Positions 16,481-24,192 of a DNA stretch of 35,497 nucleotides are shown here, in pieces. The notes below the pieces were generated by a model that was given only the letters and a program-made list of their open reading frames with translations, was not told the origin of the DNA and ran no database searches. Position numbers and translations under genes: made by a program. Source of the DNA: an uncultured Clostridia bacterium (lineage in GTDB: Bacteria > Bacillota > Clostridia > Oscillospirales > Acutalibacteraceae); contig CALWRP010000157.1 in NCBI GenBank assembly GCA_944383955.1, positions 1-35,497 on the forward strand, given 5' to 3'. Position 1 is the stretch's first letter. Each line of letters begins with the position of its first letter.

Positions 16481-16642
16481 CAGATTGGAGGAAAGTTTGG
16501 CTTACTCACCGAATCGGCCGGTTGATGGAAAGTTTTGCTTTGTGCAAGTTGCAGCAATTGTTGAAAATTTTTATATTGTTTGACATGGATTGCATAATTC
16601 CACCTGTCGGATTTTGGAGATTATGTGGTGAAACAGAGGAAA
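16481..16642 (-). other. trmD-ptsH spacer, no gene
   Basis: AT-rich. GAGGAA/TTCCTC could form a 6-bp stem around the trmD stop followed by TGTTTC, a poor terminator. No rplS (L19), which commonly follows trmD, and nothing else recognised. Confidence 0.45.
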
Positions 16643-17404
16643 TCACTCCTCCAATTCCTCGCGTTTCTCCTCCTCAAGCAGGCCCTGATCTTGCAGAAAA
16701 GCCAAATCACCGGGAGACAAATCGGCATTTTTCAGCAGCTCCGGGCGCTTTTTTGCGGTGCGCAGGAGCGACTGCTCATGCCGCCATTTCCTGATATTGG
16801 CATGGTGGCCGGTGAGCAAAACAGGGGGTACCTCTCTGCCGCGCCACACTGCGGGCCGTGTGTACTGCGGGTATTCGAGGAGGCCGCTGAAATGGCTCTC
16901 CTCCTCGAAGCACTCGTCGGCCGAGAGGACGCCGGGGATCATGCGGCTGACGGCGTCAGCGAGCGCGAGAGCCGGGAGCTCGCCGCCGGTGAGCACAAAA
17001 TCGCCGAGGGAGATCTCCTCGTCGACGAAGACCTCGAGCACGCGCTCATCGACTCCTTCATAGTGGCCGCAGAGGATGATGAGGTTCTCCTCCTGCGCAA
17101 GCTCGCGAACGCGCTGCTGGGTGAGCGTTTTTCCCTGCGGGGACATATACACAATATGCGGGCGTTTGCCGAGTTGTTCCATCACGTCCTCCAGGCAGGC
17201 CGCGATGGGCTCGGCCATCAGCAGCATACCCATGCCGCCGCCGAAAAGATTGTCGTCGACGCGGTTATGCTTGTTGCCGGAAAAATCGCGGAACTGATGG
17301 CAGCACACCTGCAGCACGCCCTTGCGCCGCGCGCGGCCGACAATGCTCTCCGCCATCACGGTCTCGCACATCTCGGGGAAAAGGGTCAGCAGATCAATCC
17401 GCAT
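16643..17404 (-). CDS. trmD: tRNA (guanine(37)-N(1))-methyltransferase TrmD
   Basis: SPOUT-class enzyme that forms m1G37 and prevents +1 frameshifting. 253 aa. Motifs: MRIDLLTLFPEMCE, DDNLFGGGMGMLL, MSPQGKTLTQ, and the SAM-binding trefoil knot LCGHYEGVDERVLE and SLGDFVLTGGELPAL. C-terminal helical domain ends in a Glu-rich tail. The ATG at 17404 lies inside the rimM end (11-nt overlap), indicating coupling. It is the last gene of the SRP/ribosome-maturation operon here. Confidence 0.98.
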   Translation of the reverse strand: MRIDLLTLFPEMCETVMAESIVGRARRKGVLQVCCHQFRDFSGNKHNRVDDNLFGGGMGMLLMAEPIAACLEDVMEQLGKRPHIVYMSPQGKTLTQQRVRELAQEENLIILCGHYEGVDERVLEVFVDEEISLGDFVLTGGELPALALADAVSRMIPGVLSADECFEEESHFSGLLEYPQYTRPAVWRGREVPPVLLTGHHANIRKWRHEQSLLRTAKKRPELLKNADLSPGDLAFLQDQGLLEEEKREELEE

Positions 17405-17909
17405 CGTCGAAGATCCCCCTCATCGGCCGCAGCTCGAGCACGCCGCCGTCCACGTCCACCCGCACAATCACCTCGCGGATGGCGGGGACGAGATAGTCGT
17501 GTCCGGCCTCGTCCGTCACCTGATAGACGTCGTTCGAGCCTGTCGGGAAAACATCCGTCACTTTTCCGTACACACGGCCGGTGTCTGCGTCGACGGCGGA
17601 CAGGCCCATCAGGTCCTGCACGAAATACCGCCCCTCGGGCAGCTTCGCGTCCTCCCGCGCCAGATAAAGCACGCGCCCGCGCAGCGCGTCCCCCGCCTCA
17701 ACGGTATCGACGCCCTCGAGCTTGAGCAGCAGCAGGTTCTTGTGCGGGCGGGAGGAGACCACGCGCACCTTCTCCCTGCCGCCGTCCCAGTAGAACGCTG
17801 AAAAACCTGTCAGGAAGCGGGCGGAATCGCACCAGGGCTCCACGCGCAGCTCGCCGCGCACGCCGTGCGTGCCGACCACGCGCCCGGCCTCGAGAAACGG
17901 GTTCTTCAT
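17394..17909 (-). CDS. rimM: Ribosome maturation factor RimM
   Basis: Assists 30S head assembly by binding ribosomal protein S19. 171 aa: N-terminal beta-barrel with the family motif GRVVGTHGVRGELRVEP (about 9-25), then a PRC-barrel C-terminal domain (YFVQDLMGLSAVDADTGRVYGKVTDV, VPAIREVIVRVD). The ATG at 17909 follows AAGGGGG. It overlaps trmD by 11 nt and is separated from khpA by 109 nt containing a terminator-like hairpin. Confidence 0.97.
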   Translation of the reverse strand: MKNPFLEAGRVVGTHGVRGELRVEPWCDSARFLTGFSAFYWDGGREKVRVVSSRPHKNLLLLKLEGVDTVEAGDALRGRVLYLAREDAKLPEGRYFVQDLMGLSAVDADTGRVYGKVTDVFPTGSNDVYQVTDEAGHDYLVPAIREVIVRVDVDGGVLELRPMRGIFDDAD

Positions 17910-17946
17910 TTCATTTCCCCCTTTTTACCGAAATCATACATCCGGA

Positions 17947-17983
17947 AAACACAAAAGGGCGGACGCTCCCGCGCCTGCCCTTT
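17947..17983 (-). terminator. Terminator-like hairpin between khpA and rimM
   Basis: AAAGGGC/GCCCTTT closes a stem that continues with one mismatch and one wobble, followed on the minus strand by TTTTGTGTTTT. Being inside the operon it would lower rimM-trmD relative to rpsP-khpA. Confidence 0.6.
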
Positions 17984-18018
17984 CCTTTCCGCAAGCCGGC
18001 TCGCGCACGGCCCCGGAA

Positions 18019-18252
18019 TCAGTCGATTTCCACGGAAACCTTGTCGTTCGTGCGGGTCGCAGCCGCGCGCATCACCACGCGGATCGCCTTGGCGATGCGT
18101 CCCTGCTTCCCGATCACGCGCCCCATGTCGTTCTCCGCGACATGCAGGTGGTACACAACGGCGCCCTCCTCGTCGGGCTCGTCAACCGTCACGGAAACGG
18201 CGTCCGGATCCTCCACGAGGCCGCGGGCAATCGCGGTCAACAGTTCCTTCAT
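18019..18252 (-). CDS. khpA: KH-domain RNA-binding protein KhpA
   Basis: Small single-KH protein that pairs with KhpB/Jag in Gram-positive bacteria and binds many RNAs, with effects on cell elongation and division. 77 aa. The KH loop GxxG is present as GKQG inside MGRVIGKQGRIAKAIRVVM; the N-terminal MKELLTAIARGLVEDPDAV is typical. ATG at 18252 with AGGAGG at about 7 nt. Sits 15 nt after rpsP, its conserved location in Firmicutes. Confidence 0.96.
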   Translation of the reverse strand: MKELLTAIARGLVEDPDAVSVTVDEPDEEGAVVYHLHVAENDMGRVIGKQGRIAKAIRVVMRAAATRTNDKVSVEID

Positions 18253-18267
18253 TGTGTCCCCTCCTGA

Positions 18268-18510
18268 TTACAGGACGCCGTGCTTCTTGAACAGAGCCTT
18301 CACGGTATCCGTCGGCTGAGCGCCGTTGGCAATCCACTTCTTGGCCTTCTCAGGGTCAACCTTCACAACGGAAGGCTCCTGCATCGGATCGTACGTGCCG
18401 ATCTCCTCGATGAAGCGGCCGTCGCGCGGGAAGCGGGAGTCAGCCACCACGATACGGTAGAACGGAGCCTTCTTGGCGCCCATTCTGCGCAGTCTGATCT
18501 TAACGGACAT
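18268..18510 (-). CDS. rpsP: 30S ribosomal protein S16
   Basis: Structural protein of the 30S body needed for early assembly. 80 aa. N terminus [41 protein letters not shown] is the S16 signature. The ATG at 18510 is preferred over an open frame nine codons longer because GGAGGTG lies 8 nt before it. Between ffh (68 nt upstream) and khpA. Confidence 0.99.
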   Translation of the reverse strand: MSVKIRLRRMGAKKAPFYRIVVADSRFPRDGRFIEEIGTYDPMQEPSVVKVDPEKAKKWIANGAQPTDTVKALFKKHGVL

Positions 18511-18578
18511 GGAATTCACCTCCACAATCGATATCATTTTTTATTTCATCGGGCAAAGCCCGGATGAAGCCGGCTGAT

Positions 18579-19898
18579 TCAGAACGGCAGGCGCATTTTG
18601 CGCTTCATATTCTTGCCGCCCATCTGCTTGACAACCTTCTGCATCTGCTCAAGCTGCTTCAAAAGACGGTTGACGTCCTCCACCTGCATGCCGGAGCCCG
18701 CCGCGATGCGGCGCTTGCGCGAGGGATTGATGAGGGACGGCTTCTCGCGCTCCTCGGGCGTCATCGAGAGGATCATGGCCGCCGTGCGATCCATGATGCG
18801 GTCGTCGATTTCCACATCCTTGAGCTGCTTTTCCATCCCGGGGAATTTACTGAGAATGTTCTTGATGGGCCCCATCTTTTTGACCTGGGCAAACTGCGCG
18901 AGCAGATCGTTGAAGTCGAGCTTGTTCTGCATGATTTTGCGGGACATTTTCTCGGCTTCCTTCTGGTCAATCTTCAGCTGCGCCTCCTCGATGAGAGTCA
19001 GCACATCGCCCATGCCCAGAATGCGGGACGCCATGCGGTCCGGGTGGAAAACCTCGAGATCCTCGAGCTTTTCGCCCACGCCCGCGAACTTGATCGGCTT
19101 GCCGGTGACGGCGCGCACAGACAGCGCGGCGCCGCCGCGGGTGTCGCCGTCGAGCTTGGTGAGAATCACGCCCGTGATATCAAGCTTCTCGTCGAAGGTC
19201 TTGGCCACGTTGACGGCCTCCTGGCCGGTCATCGCGTCGACAGTGAGCAGAATCTCGTGGGGGCCTATCTTCTCCTTGATCTCGCCGAGCTCATCCATGA
19301 GCGCCTCGTCGATCTGCAGGCGGCCGGCGGTGTCGATGAGCACAAAGTCGTTGCCGTAATCCTTCGCGCGGCGGATGGCGGCGCGGCAGATCTCCACCGG
19401 CTTCTCCGTGCCCATCTCGAACACGTCCACGCCCGCCTGTGCGCCGAGCACCTGCAGCTGCTTGATAGCCGCGGGGCGGTAGATATCGGCGGCGACGAGC
19501 ATCGGGCGGTGGCCGCGGCTCTTGAGCATCACGGCCAGCTTCGCGCAGTGCGTCGTTTTACCGGCGCCCTGCAGGCCGCAGAGCATCACAACGGTTGGCG
19601 GCGACGGCGGAGACGCCAGACGGGACTCTCCTCCGCCCATGAGGGCGGTGAGCTCCTCGTTGACGATTTTCACCACCATCTGCGCGGGCGTCAGGCTCTC
19701 CATCACCTCGGCGCCGACGGCGCGCTCGCTCACCCTGGCGGTGAACTCCTTGGCAACCTTATAGTTGACGTCGGCCTCGAGAAGGGCGAGCCGCACCTCC
19801 CGCATGGCCTCCTTGATATCGCTTTCACTGAGCTTTCCCTTGGACTTGAGCCGCTTGAAGGCGGCGGAAAGCTTGTCTGCAAGGCCTTCAAATGCCAA
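18579..19898 (-). CDS. ffh: Signal recognition particle protein Ffh (TTG start)
   Basis: GTPase subunit of SRP that binds signal peptides and SRP RNA and docks with FtsY. 439 aa. N domain helical bundle, G domain with GLQGAGKTT at 108-116, DTAGRL, TKLDGDTRGGAAL, and the M domain with NPSRKRRIAAGSGMQVEDVNRLL, the RNA-binding helix. The start is a TTG at 19896-19898 with AAAGGAGA 8 nt upstream; the first in-frame ATG is at residue 32 and would cut into the N domain, so the TTG is firm. It follows ylxM by 22 nt, the usual pair. No SRP RNA gene was recognised near it. Confidence 0.98.
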   Translation of the reverse strand: MAFEGLADKLSAAFKRLKSKGKLSESDIKEAMREVRLALLEADVNYKVAKEFTARVSERAVGAEVMESLTPAQMVVKIVNEELTALMGGGESRLASPPSPPTVVMLCGLQGAGKTTHCAKLAVMLKSRGHRPMLVAADIYRPAAIKQLQVLGAQAGVDVFEMGTEKPVEICRAAIRRAKDYGNDFVLIDTAGRLQIDEALMDELGEIKEKIGPHEILLTVDAMTGQEAVNVAKTFDEKLDITGVILTKLDGDTRGGAALSVRAVTGKPIKFAGVGEKLEDLEVFHPDRMASRILGMGDVLTLIEEAQLKIDQKEAEKMSRKIMQNKLDFNDLLAQFAQVKKMGPIKNILSKFPGMEKQLKDVEIDDRIMDRTAAMILSMTPEEREKPSLINPSRKRRIAAGSGMQVEDVNRLLKQLEQMQKVVKQMGGKNMKRKMRLPF

Positions 19899-19920
19899 CG
19901 GAATCTCTCCTTTGCTTTCC

Positions 19921-20283
19921 TTACTGATTCAAACGGCGCGCCGTGTCCCGGATCAGGACGGCCCGCTCGTACACATCTCTCGAATAGGCGAAGCGCTCGT
20001 TATAATCCATGATCTCCTGCGCCGCGCGCGTGATCTGCCTGAGCCCGGCCTGCATCTCGCGAAACCGGCGGGCAAGACCGAGACGCTCCTCCATCTCAAG
20101 CAGCTGAGCCTCGGCGCGCTTGATGGAATCGCGCACGCCCTGGCGGGTGATGCCCTCGTTGTCCGCAATCTCTGCCAGCGAGAGATCGTCGTTATAATAG
20201 TATTCAATCACTTCCCGCTGCTTTTGCGTCAGCATTTCGCCGTAGAAATCAAGCAGGAAGGAGATCTCCAGATTCTTGGCCAC
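19921..20283 (-). CDS. ylxM: YlxM/p13-like helix-turn-helix SRP accessory protein (GTG start)
   Basis: Small protein resembling sigma-70 region 4; in Streptococcus the homologue modulates Ffh GTPase activity within SRP. 120 aa. Helix-turn-helix at about 17-60: LTQKQREVIEYYYNDDLSLAEIADNEGITRQGVRDSIKRAE. The C-terminal half is helical. GTG start at 20281-20283 with AAGGAGG at 8 nt. First gene of the operon, just below the consensus promoter. Confidence 0.95.
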   Translation of the reverse strand: MAKNLEISFLLDFYGEMLTQKQREVIEYYYNDDLSLAEIADNEGITRQGVRDSIKRAEAQLLEMEERLGLARRFREMQAGLRQITRAAQEIMDYNERFAYSRDVYERAVLIRDTARRLNQ

Positions 20284-20305
20284 TGCGGCGGCCTCCTTCG
20301 GGCTG

Positions 20306-20332
20306 TACTGTAAAGGATTTCTCTTTACAGTA
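20306..20332 (-). promoter_or_regulatory. Perfect 10-bp palindrome at the ylxM transcription start
   Basis: TACTGTAAAG (20306-20315), 7-nt centre, CTTTACAGTA (20323-20332). It begins 5 nt after the -10 hexamer, so it covers the start site and the first transcribed bases. It may be an operator or a 5' mRNA hairpin. Confidence 0.65.
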
Positions 20333-20336
20333 GTGC

Positions 20337-20365
20337 ATTATAGCGCATTTTTTGCCTTCTGTCAA
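20337..20365 (-). promoter_or_regulatory. Perfect-consensus sigma-A promoter of ylxM-ffh operon
   Basis: Minus strand TTGACA (20360-20365), exactly 17 nt, TATAAT (20337-20342): both hexamers match consensus. Start near 20330, leader about 47 nt. Confidence 0.9.
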
Positions 20366-20373
20366 GGCAAAAA
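20349..20373 (-). promoter_or_regulatory. Perfect 10-bp palindrome over the ylxM -35 box
   Basis: TTTTTGCCTT (20349-20358), 5-nt centre, AAGGCAAAAA (20364-20373). The -35 hexamer falls on its centre. The order of arms puts A, not T, after the stem, so it is not an intrinsic terminator and looks like an operator. Confidence 0.6.
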
Positions 20374-20518
20374 CCTTGCTTATGCCACTCGGAGAAGTTT
20401 TTTGTCGTTTTTCTCCTATTTCCACAAAAGGCATGAGAAAGATATCAAATCAGCATGCACTTATTCCTGTATTGTCCATTTTTCTTTAACAACCTGCAAA
20501 GAATTCCGGGGAATGCGG
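20374..20518. other. ylxM-degV divergent spacer, no gene
   Basis: AT-rich, between the two divergent promoters. GGAGAA (20391-20396) and TTCTCC (20411-20416) form an inverted repeat across a T-rich centre, enclosed by ATGCC/GGCAT. Nothing else recognised. Confidence 0.4.
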
Positions 20519-20547
20519 TTGTCTCTTCTGTTGGAATATGATAAAAT
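20519..20547 (+). promoter_or_regulatory. Sigma-A promoter of the degV-family gene
   Basis: TTGTCT (20519-20524), 17-nt spacer, TGA-TAAAAT (-10 at 20542-20547) with a TGn extension. Start near 20554, leader about 80 nt. Confidence 0.7.
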
Positions 20548-20553
20548 AGAGCT

Positions 20554-20635
20554 CGTGAGGCGGTGCAAGCCCAGTTCTGGCTGTCCGCCGGAAAAAGCCG
20601 GAACGCCGGCTCATTGGTCGAAGGGGGAATTGGTT
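20554..20635 (+). promoter_or_regulatory. Structured 5' leader of the degV-family gene, riboswitch-like
   Basis: GGCGG (20559-20563) pairs with CCGCC (20585-20589) around CCAGTTCTGG; a second stem AGCCGG/CCGGCT (20596-20611) has loop AACG; then AAGGGGG is the ribosome-binding site. GGTGCAAGCCC followed by GGCTGTCCGCC and later AGCCGGAACGCC recalls cobalamin riboswitch core segments in the right order, but the ACTGT element and several helices are missing. Best read as an unassigned structured leader. Confidence 0.35.
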
Positions 20636-21490
20636 ATGGGAAAGGTCATCATCAGCGCCGACAGCACATGCGACATCGGGCCTGAGCTGCAGAAGCGCTT
20701 CAACGTTCAGCTTCTCAACTGGAGAATTCTGCTTGACGACAAAGAATATCTCGACAACGTGAGCATTACCCCGGACGATCTGTACAGCGCCTGGCGGGAG
20801 CGCGGCGCGCTGCCGAAATCAACGGGCGCAACGTGTGAGGAATACAAGGCGCATTTTCAGCCTTTGATCGATCAGGGCTATGAGATCGTGCACATCGGTC
20901 TCGGCTCCGGTATCTCCTGCTCCTATCAGAACGCCGTCCAGGCGGCCCGGGAAACCGGCCATGTCATCGCTGTCGACTCCCAGAACCTCTCCACCGGATT
21001 CGGCCTGCTCGTCCTCGAGGCCGCCGAGCTCGCGGCGAAGGGCTGTTCCGCGGAGGAGATCGCAAAACGTGTGGAGGAGCTTCGTCCTCGCTCGCACGCG
21101 AGCTTCCTGCTCGACACGCTTGAATTCATGAAGGCAGGCGGCCGCTGCAGCTCCCTCGCAGCCTTTGGCGCGTCCATCCTGCAGCTCAAGCCCTGCATCG
21201 AGGTGGACAACCGCGACGGCAGCCGCATGCACGTGGGCAAAAAATACCGCGGCAAGATGGAGCAGTGCCTGCTGCAATACGTGCGCAATAAGCTCGACGG
21301 GCGCACAGACCTCGACCTGCGCCGCGTGTTTGTCACCCACTCCGGCTCTCCGGAGAGCGATATCCGCGCCGTCTGCCGCGAGGTGGCGCGCTGCGCGAAT
21401 TTCAAGGAGATTCTCGTCACCCGGGCAAGCTGCACCATCTCCGCGCACTGCGGCCCGCGCACGCTCGGCGTCCTGTTCCTGACAAAATAG
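20636..21490 (+). CDS. DegV family fatty-acid-binding protein
   Basis: 284 aa. DegV/FakB proteins bind a fatty acid and present it to the FakA kinase, feeding exogenous fatty acids into lipid synthesis. Family features: VIISADSTCDIGPEL at the N terminus, PKSTGATCEEY and GLGSGISCSYQNA fatty-acid carboxylate-binding motifs, VDSQNLSTGFGLLVLEAAELA, LEFMKAGGRCSS, LQLKPCIEVDN, and HCGPRTLGVLFL at the C terminus. The ATG at 20636 is chosen for its GGGGG site at 8 nt; 120 codons of open frame upstream overlap the ylxM promoter. One of only two plus-strand genes; no fakA neighbour. The bound lipid cannot be predicted from the sequence. Confidence 0.95.
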   Translation: MGKVIISADSTCDIGPELQKRFNVQLLNWRILLDDKEYLDNVSITPDDLYSAWRERGALPKSTGATCEEYKAHFQPLIDQGYEIVHIGLGSGISCSYQNAVQAARETGHVIAVDSQNLSTGFGLLVLEAAELAAKGCSAEEIAKRVEELRPRSHASFLLDTLEFMKAGGRCSSLAAFGASILQLKPCIEVDNRDGSRMHVGKKYRGKMEQCLLQYVRNKLDGRTDLDLRRVFVTHSGSPESDIRAVCREVARCANFKEILVTRASCTISAHCGPRTLGVLFLTK

Positions 21491-21544
21491 ATCGCATGCG
21501 TCAAACAGACAGAAGGCGTCCCTGCTCCCGGGCAGAGCGGCGCA

Positions 21545-21562
21545 TGCTTTGCCCGCAAAGCA
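21545..21562. repeat. Small palindrome downstream of degV-family gene
   Basis: TGCTTTGC-CC-GCAAAGCA, 8-bp arms with a 2-nt centre, in the convergent spacer. Confidence 0.5.
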
Positions 21563-21590
21563 CTTCCGCATGCCTTGACGTATCCAGCGA

Positions 21591-21634
21591 AAGCGGCGGC
21601 TTCCGGCCCTCTCGGGCTGTGGAAGCCGCCGCTT
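21591..21634. terminator. Bidirectional terminator between convergent genes
   Basis: 14-bp perfect arms AAGCGGCGGCTTCC and complement, with inner GCCC/GGGC stem in a 16-nt loop. T tracts are short on both sides (GTTTGCGTT on plus, TTTCG on minus). Position between convergent stops supports a shared terminator. Confidence 0.75.
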
Positions 21635-21665
21635 GTTTGCGTTCGAATTGTGTGGAAGCTGCCTG

Positions 21666-23264
21666 CTACAGGTCGGCAAAGGCGACAGACTCATTTCCCG
21701 CCGCGTCGCGGGCATAGAAGGTATAGGTCGTGCCGCTTCCAAGGATGACAAACAACGCCGTGCCGTCGCTGCGCAGCGAGAAGGGCGTGCCGAGACTGCC
21801 GCCCGCAAACTGGCTTGTGAAGAGCGTGCCGGGAGCATAGGAGAGAGCGGACAGATCGCCGTCAGCATCCGTGACGCGCACCTGCAGGCAGGCAACCCCG
21901 TCGACCGTCACGCGCTCCACGGCAATCTGCGGAGCGCTTCCTCCCGACGTACCGCTGGAAGCCGGCGAGGCCGGCAGCGCGCTTCTGTCAGCAGAGAGGG
22001 CCGCGGCCAGATCGAGCATGCCTCCCGTCACGGTTTTGCCGGCGAGGCTGGCAAGCGGCGACACGGAGGAGAGCAGGATTGTGCGGACGTCGGCCGTGGT
22101 GACGTCCGAATAGTATGTATAGACAAGGGCGGCAGCGCCTGTCACCATCGGCGCGGCCATCGAGGTGCCGGACATATAGCCGTAGCCGGAGCCGGCTGTC
22201 GTGCTGAGAATATAGGAGCCGGGCGCGCCGAGATCGACCGAGACGGCGCCGTAGTTCGAGGCGGAGCTGAGCGTGCCGTCATAGCTCACGTTCGCAACAG
22301 CGATCAGGTTGTCGAGATCATAGGAGGCCGGATAGCAGGGGGTTGCATCGTTGTTGTTTCCCTCGTTGCCCGCAGCCGCGACAAAAAGCATGGAGGAGCT
22401 CGCCATCGCCTGATAGAGCGCCGGATCGTACACCGAGCCGCCGAGGCTCAGGTTGCAGATGGCGGCTCCGTTTGCCTCTGCGTAACGAATGGCGCGCACC
22501 ATGTCAAGCGTATTGCCGCTGCTCATGCCGCCCCCAAGCACCTTGAGGACCATCACCTTCACCCGCCCGGAGGGAACGATACCGGCAATGCCGAGACCGT
22601 TGTTGGACGTGGCGGCGATTGTGCCTGCGGCATGCGTGCCATGGGTATCCTGCGTGCCGTTGTACACCTGGTTGTTATCGTAATAGAAGTTCCAGCCGTA
22701 GACATCGTCGGCGTAGCCGTTCCCGTCGTCATCCACACCGTTGCCGGGGATCTCATCCGTGTTGATCCAGATGGAGCCCGACAGATCCTCGTGCGTGATA
22801 TCGACGCCGGTATCGATGAGGGCGACCACCACGTCGCGGCTGCCGCCCTGATAGAGCGCCCAGGCCTCCTCGGCGTTGATGTCGACGCCCGCCACGGCGG
22901 AGCTGTGGTCGGCCAGATTGGAGAGGCTGCCGTCGTTCGCGAGCGCCCACTGGCGGGAGAAGTACATATCGTTCACAGAGGCTGCCGTGTTCTCATAGGA
23001 ATAGTTTGGCTGCACGAGGGCCACGCCATCGAGGGCCAGAACGGCGGAAAGGGACTCCGCGAACGAATCGCCCACCGGGAAAACCTCGCAGTCTCCGTCA
23101 TCATACAACGCCAAAATTTCGCCGTTTTCGTAGTCTGCCGGGTCATCGGATATGAGGATGGGCCCTGTCTCCTCCGAGGAGGACGACGCGGCCCAGGCCC
23201 CCTGGATCCCCCAGGAAAACAGAAGGGAACAGCTCAACAGCAGGCAGAGCATCCGCTTTTTCAT
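21666..23264 (-). CDS. Secreted S8 family subtilisin-like serine protease
   Basis: 532 aa. Signal peptide MKKRMLCLLLSCSLLFSWGIQGAWA with cleavage after about residue 25. Residues 40-92 resemble a short I9 propeptide (EILALYDDGDCEVF, VALVQPNYSY). Catalytic triad intact: Asp151 in VALIDTGVD, His208 in DTHGTHAAG, Ser368 in GYMSGTSMAAP; oxyanion Asn300 in AAAGNEG. Asp/Asn-rich stretch 175-186 may bind calcium. After about 440 a Ser/Ala linker leads to a beta-rich C-terminal domain (TVDGVACLQVRVTDADG to ARDAAGNESVAF), Ig-like in look. ATG at 23264 has GGAGG at 8 nt. Likely extracellular or spore-coat proteolysis; substrate unknown. No wall anchor seen. A weak -10 (TATACT, near 23336) lies upstream. 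Confidence 0.95.
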   Translation of the reverse strand: MKKRMLCLLLSCSLLFSWGIQGAWAASSSSEETGPILISDDPADYENGEILALYDDGDCEVFPVGDSFAESLSAVLALDGVALVQPNYSYENTAASVNDMYFSRQWALANDGSLSNLADHSSAVAGVDINAEEAWALYQGGSRDVVVALIDTGVDITHEDLSGSIWINTDEIPGNGVDDDGNGYADDVYGWNFYYDNNQVYNGTQDTHGTHAAGTIAATSNNGLGIAGIVPSGRVKVMVLKVLGGGMSSGNTLDMVRAIRYAEANGAAICNLSLGGSVYDPALYQAMASSSMLFVAAAGNEGNNNDATPCYPASYDLDNLIAVANVSYDGTLSSASNYGAVSVDLGAPGSYILSTTAGSGYGYMSGTSMAAPMVTGAAALVYTYYSDVTTADVRTILLSSVSPLASLAGKTVTGGMLDLAAALSADRSALPASPASSGTSGGSAPQIAVERVTVDGVACLQVRVTDADGDLSALSYAPGTLFTSQFAGGSLGTPFSLRSDGTALFVILGSGTTYTFYARDAAGNESVAFADL

Positions 23265-23424
23265 CAGTGAAACCTCCGATCGCACAGTTCCCGCACGGCG
23301 GGCAGTCCGGTCCGCCTGCTGTGGGGTTACTTCAAGTATACCGTCACAATCTTCATTTTGCATGAATAAATGTCGAAAATGGCAAAAATTCACAGTATAT
23401 TCACATTTTCAAAGGATGCGGATC

Positions 23425-24123
23425 TCAGCCGAGGAACGCCTGCAGCCAGTCGAGCCCTTCCTCGATCAGATCCGCCGTACCGTCCGCGTTGACGGCAAAG
23501 CTAAGCGCGACTCCTTCGGACGAAACGGCGGCCTCCCGCACCTCCAGAGCGGCAAGCGTCCTCTCCTCCCCCAGGAGGAGCAGCGGCAGCTCGGAGGACA
23601 CGCGCAGCGTCGTCCCCTCCGCCTCCACGGCGTCCGGCAAGCTGCCGGCGAGGCGGTCCATCACCCAGGCGGGCGGCACCGGAACGCGGCCCACCGTGAC
23701 GGACGTGACGGCGGCGGAGAGGCGCTTGTCCTGCGCCTGCCGCGCAACCTCGAGCTCCGCCGCCACATGAAAGCGCATCCCGTTCCAGGTGACCGGGGCG
23801 TAGATCGTCAGGCGCTGATTTTCCGCCGCTTCCACGCGCAGGGCTTCACCGTCAAGCCAGGAGACGGGATGCTCCCGCAGGCCGGCAGCCAGCACCGTGC
23901 ACAGCTGGCCCTCGGTGAGCTCGAAGCTCTCCCCCGTCAGCACACAGCCTGCCGCCGTCCAGGCGGCGTTCTCCGGCAGGGGCTCGGGTCCCTCTCCCCG
24001 CTCCCCCGGATCGGAAAACAGCAGCCCGGCGAAGACGAGCGCGGCGGCCAGCAAAAGCAGAACGGCGGCAGCCAGCACCGCGGGGCCCCAGCCGCGCTTT
24101 TTCGTTTCTCTGTTTTCGTTCAT
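23425..24123 (-). CDS. Membrane-anchored extracytoplasmic protein, YpmS (DUF2140)-like
   Basis: 232 aa. Short basic N terminus (MNENRETKKRGWG), one membrane span at about 13-36 (AVLAAAVLLLLAAALVFAGLLF), then an extracytoplasmic domain of alternating beta strands. The run SAAVTSVTVGRVPVPPAWVMDRLAGSLPDAVE followed by LRVSSELPLLLL resembles YpmS-type proteins with a conserved VGxxPVP turn, but the match is by eye and weak. ATG at 24123 with GGAGG at 7 nt. It follows mutS2 across a strong terminator and no clear promoter was found. Function unknown. Confidence 0.85.
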   Translation of the reverse strand: MNENRETKKRGWGPAVLAAAVLLLLAAALVFAGLLFSDPGERGEGPEPLPENAAWTAAGCVLTGESFELTEGQLCTVLAAGLREHPVSWLDGEALRVEAAENQRLTIYAPVTWNGMRFHVAAELEVARQAQDKRLSAAVTSVTVGRVPVPPAWVMDRLAGSLPDAVEAEGTTLRVSSELPLLLLGEERTLAALEVREAAVSSEGVALSFAVNADGTADLIEEGLDWLQAFLG

Positions 24124-24192
24124 GGTTTTTCCTCCCTCTGGCTTGTCTCTCTTTCATTTCTATCTCGTTCTTCCCCAAAATATACATGGCGG

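Noticed and set aside
16575-16605. TTGACA on the plus strand in the trmD-ptsH spacer as a promoter
   Set aside because: No -10 at proper spacing and no plus-strand gene downstream.
20284-20640. Possible SRP RNA gene near ffh
   Set aside because: The conserved GGAAG-type apical loop and long stem of SRP RNA were not found in the ylxM-degV region or the ffh spacers.
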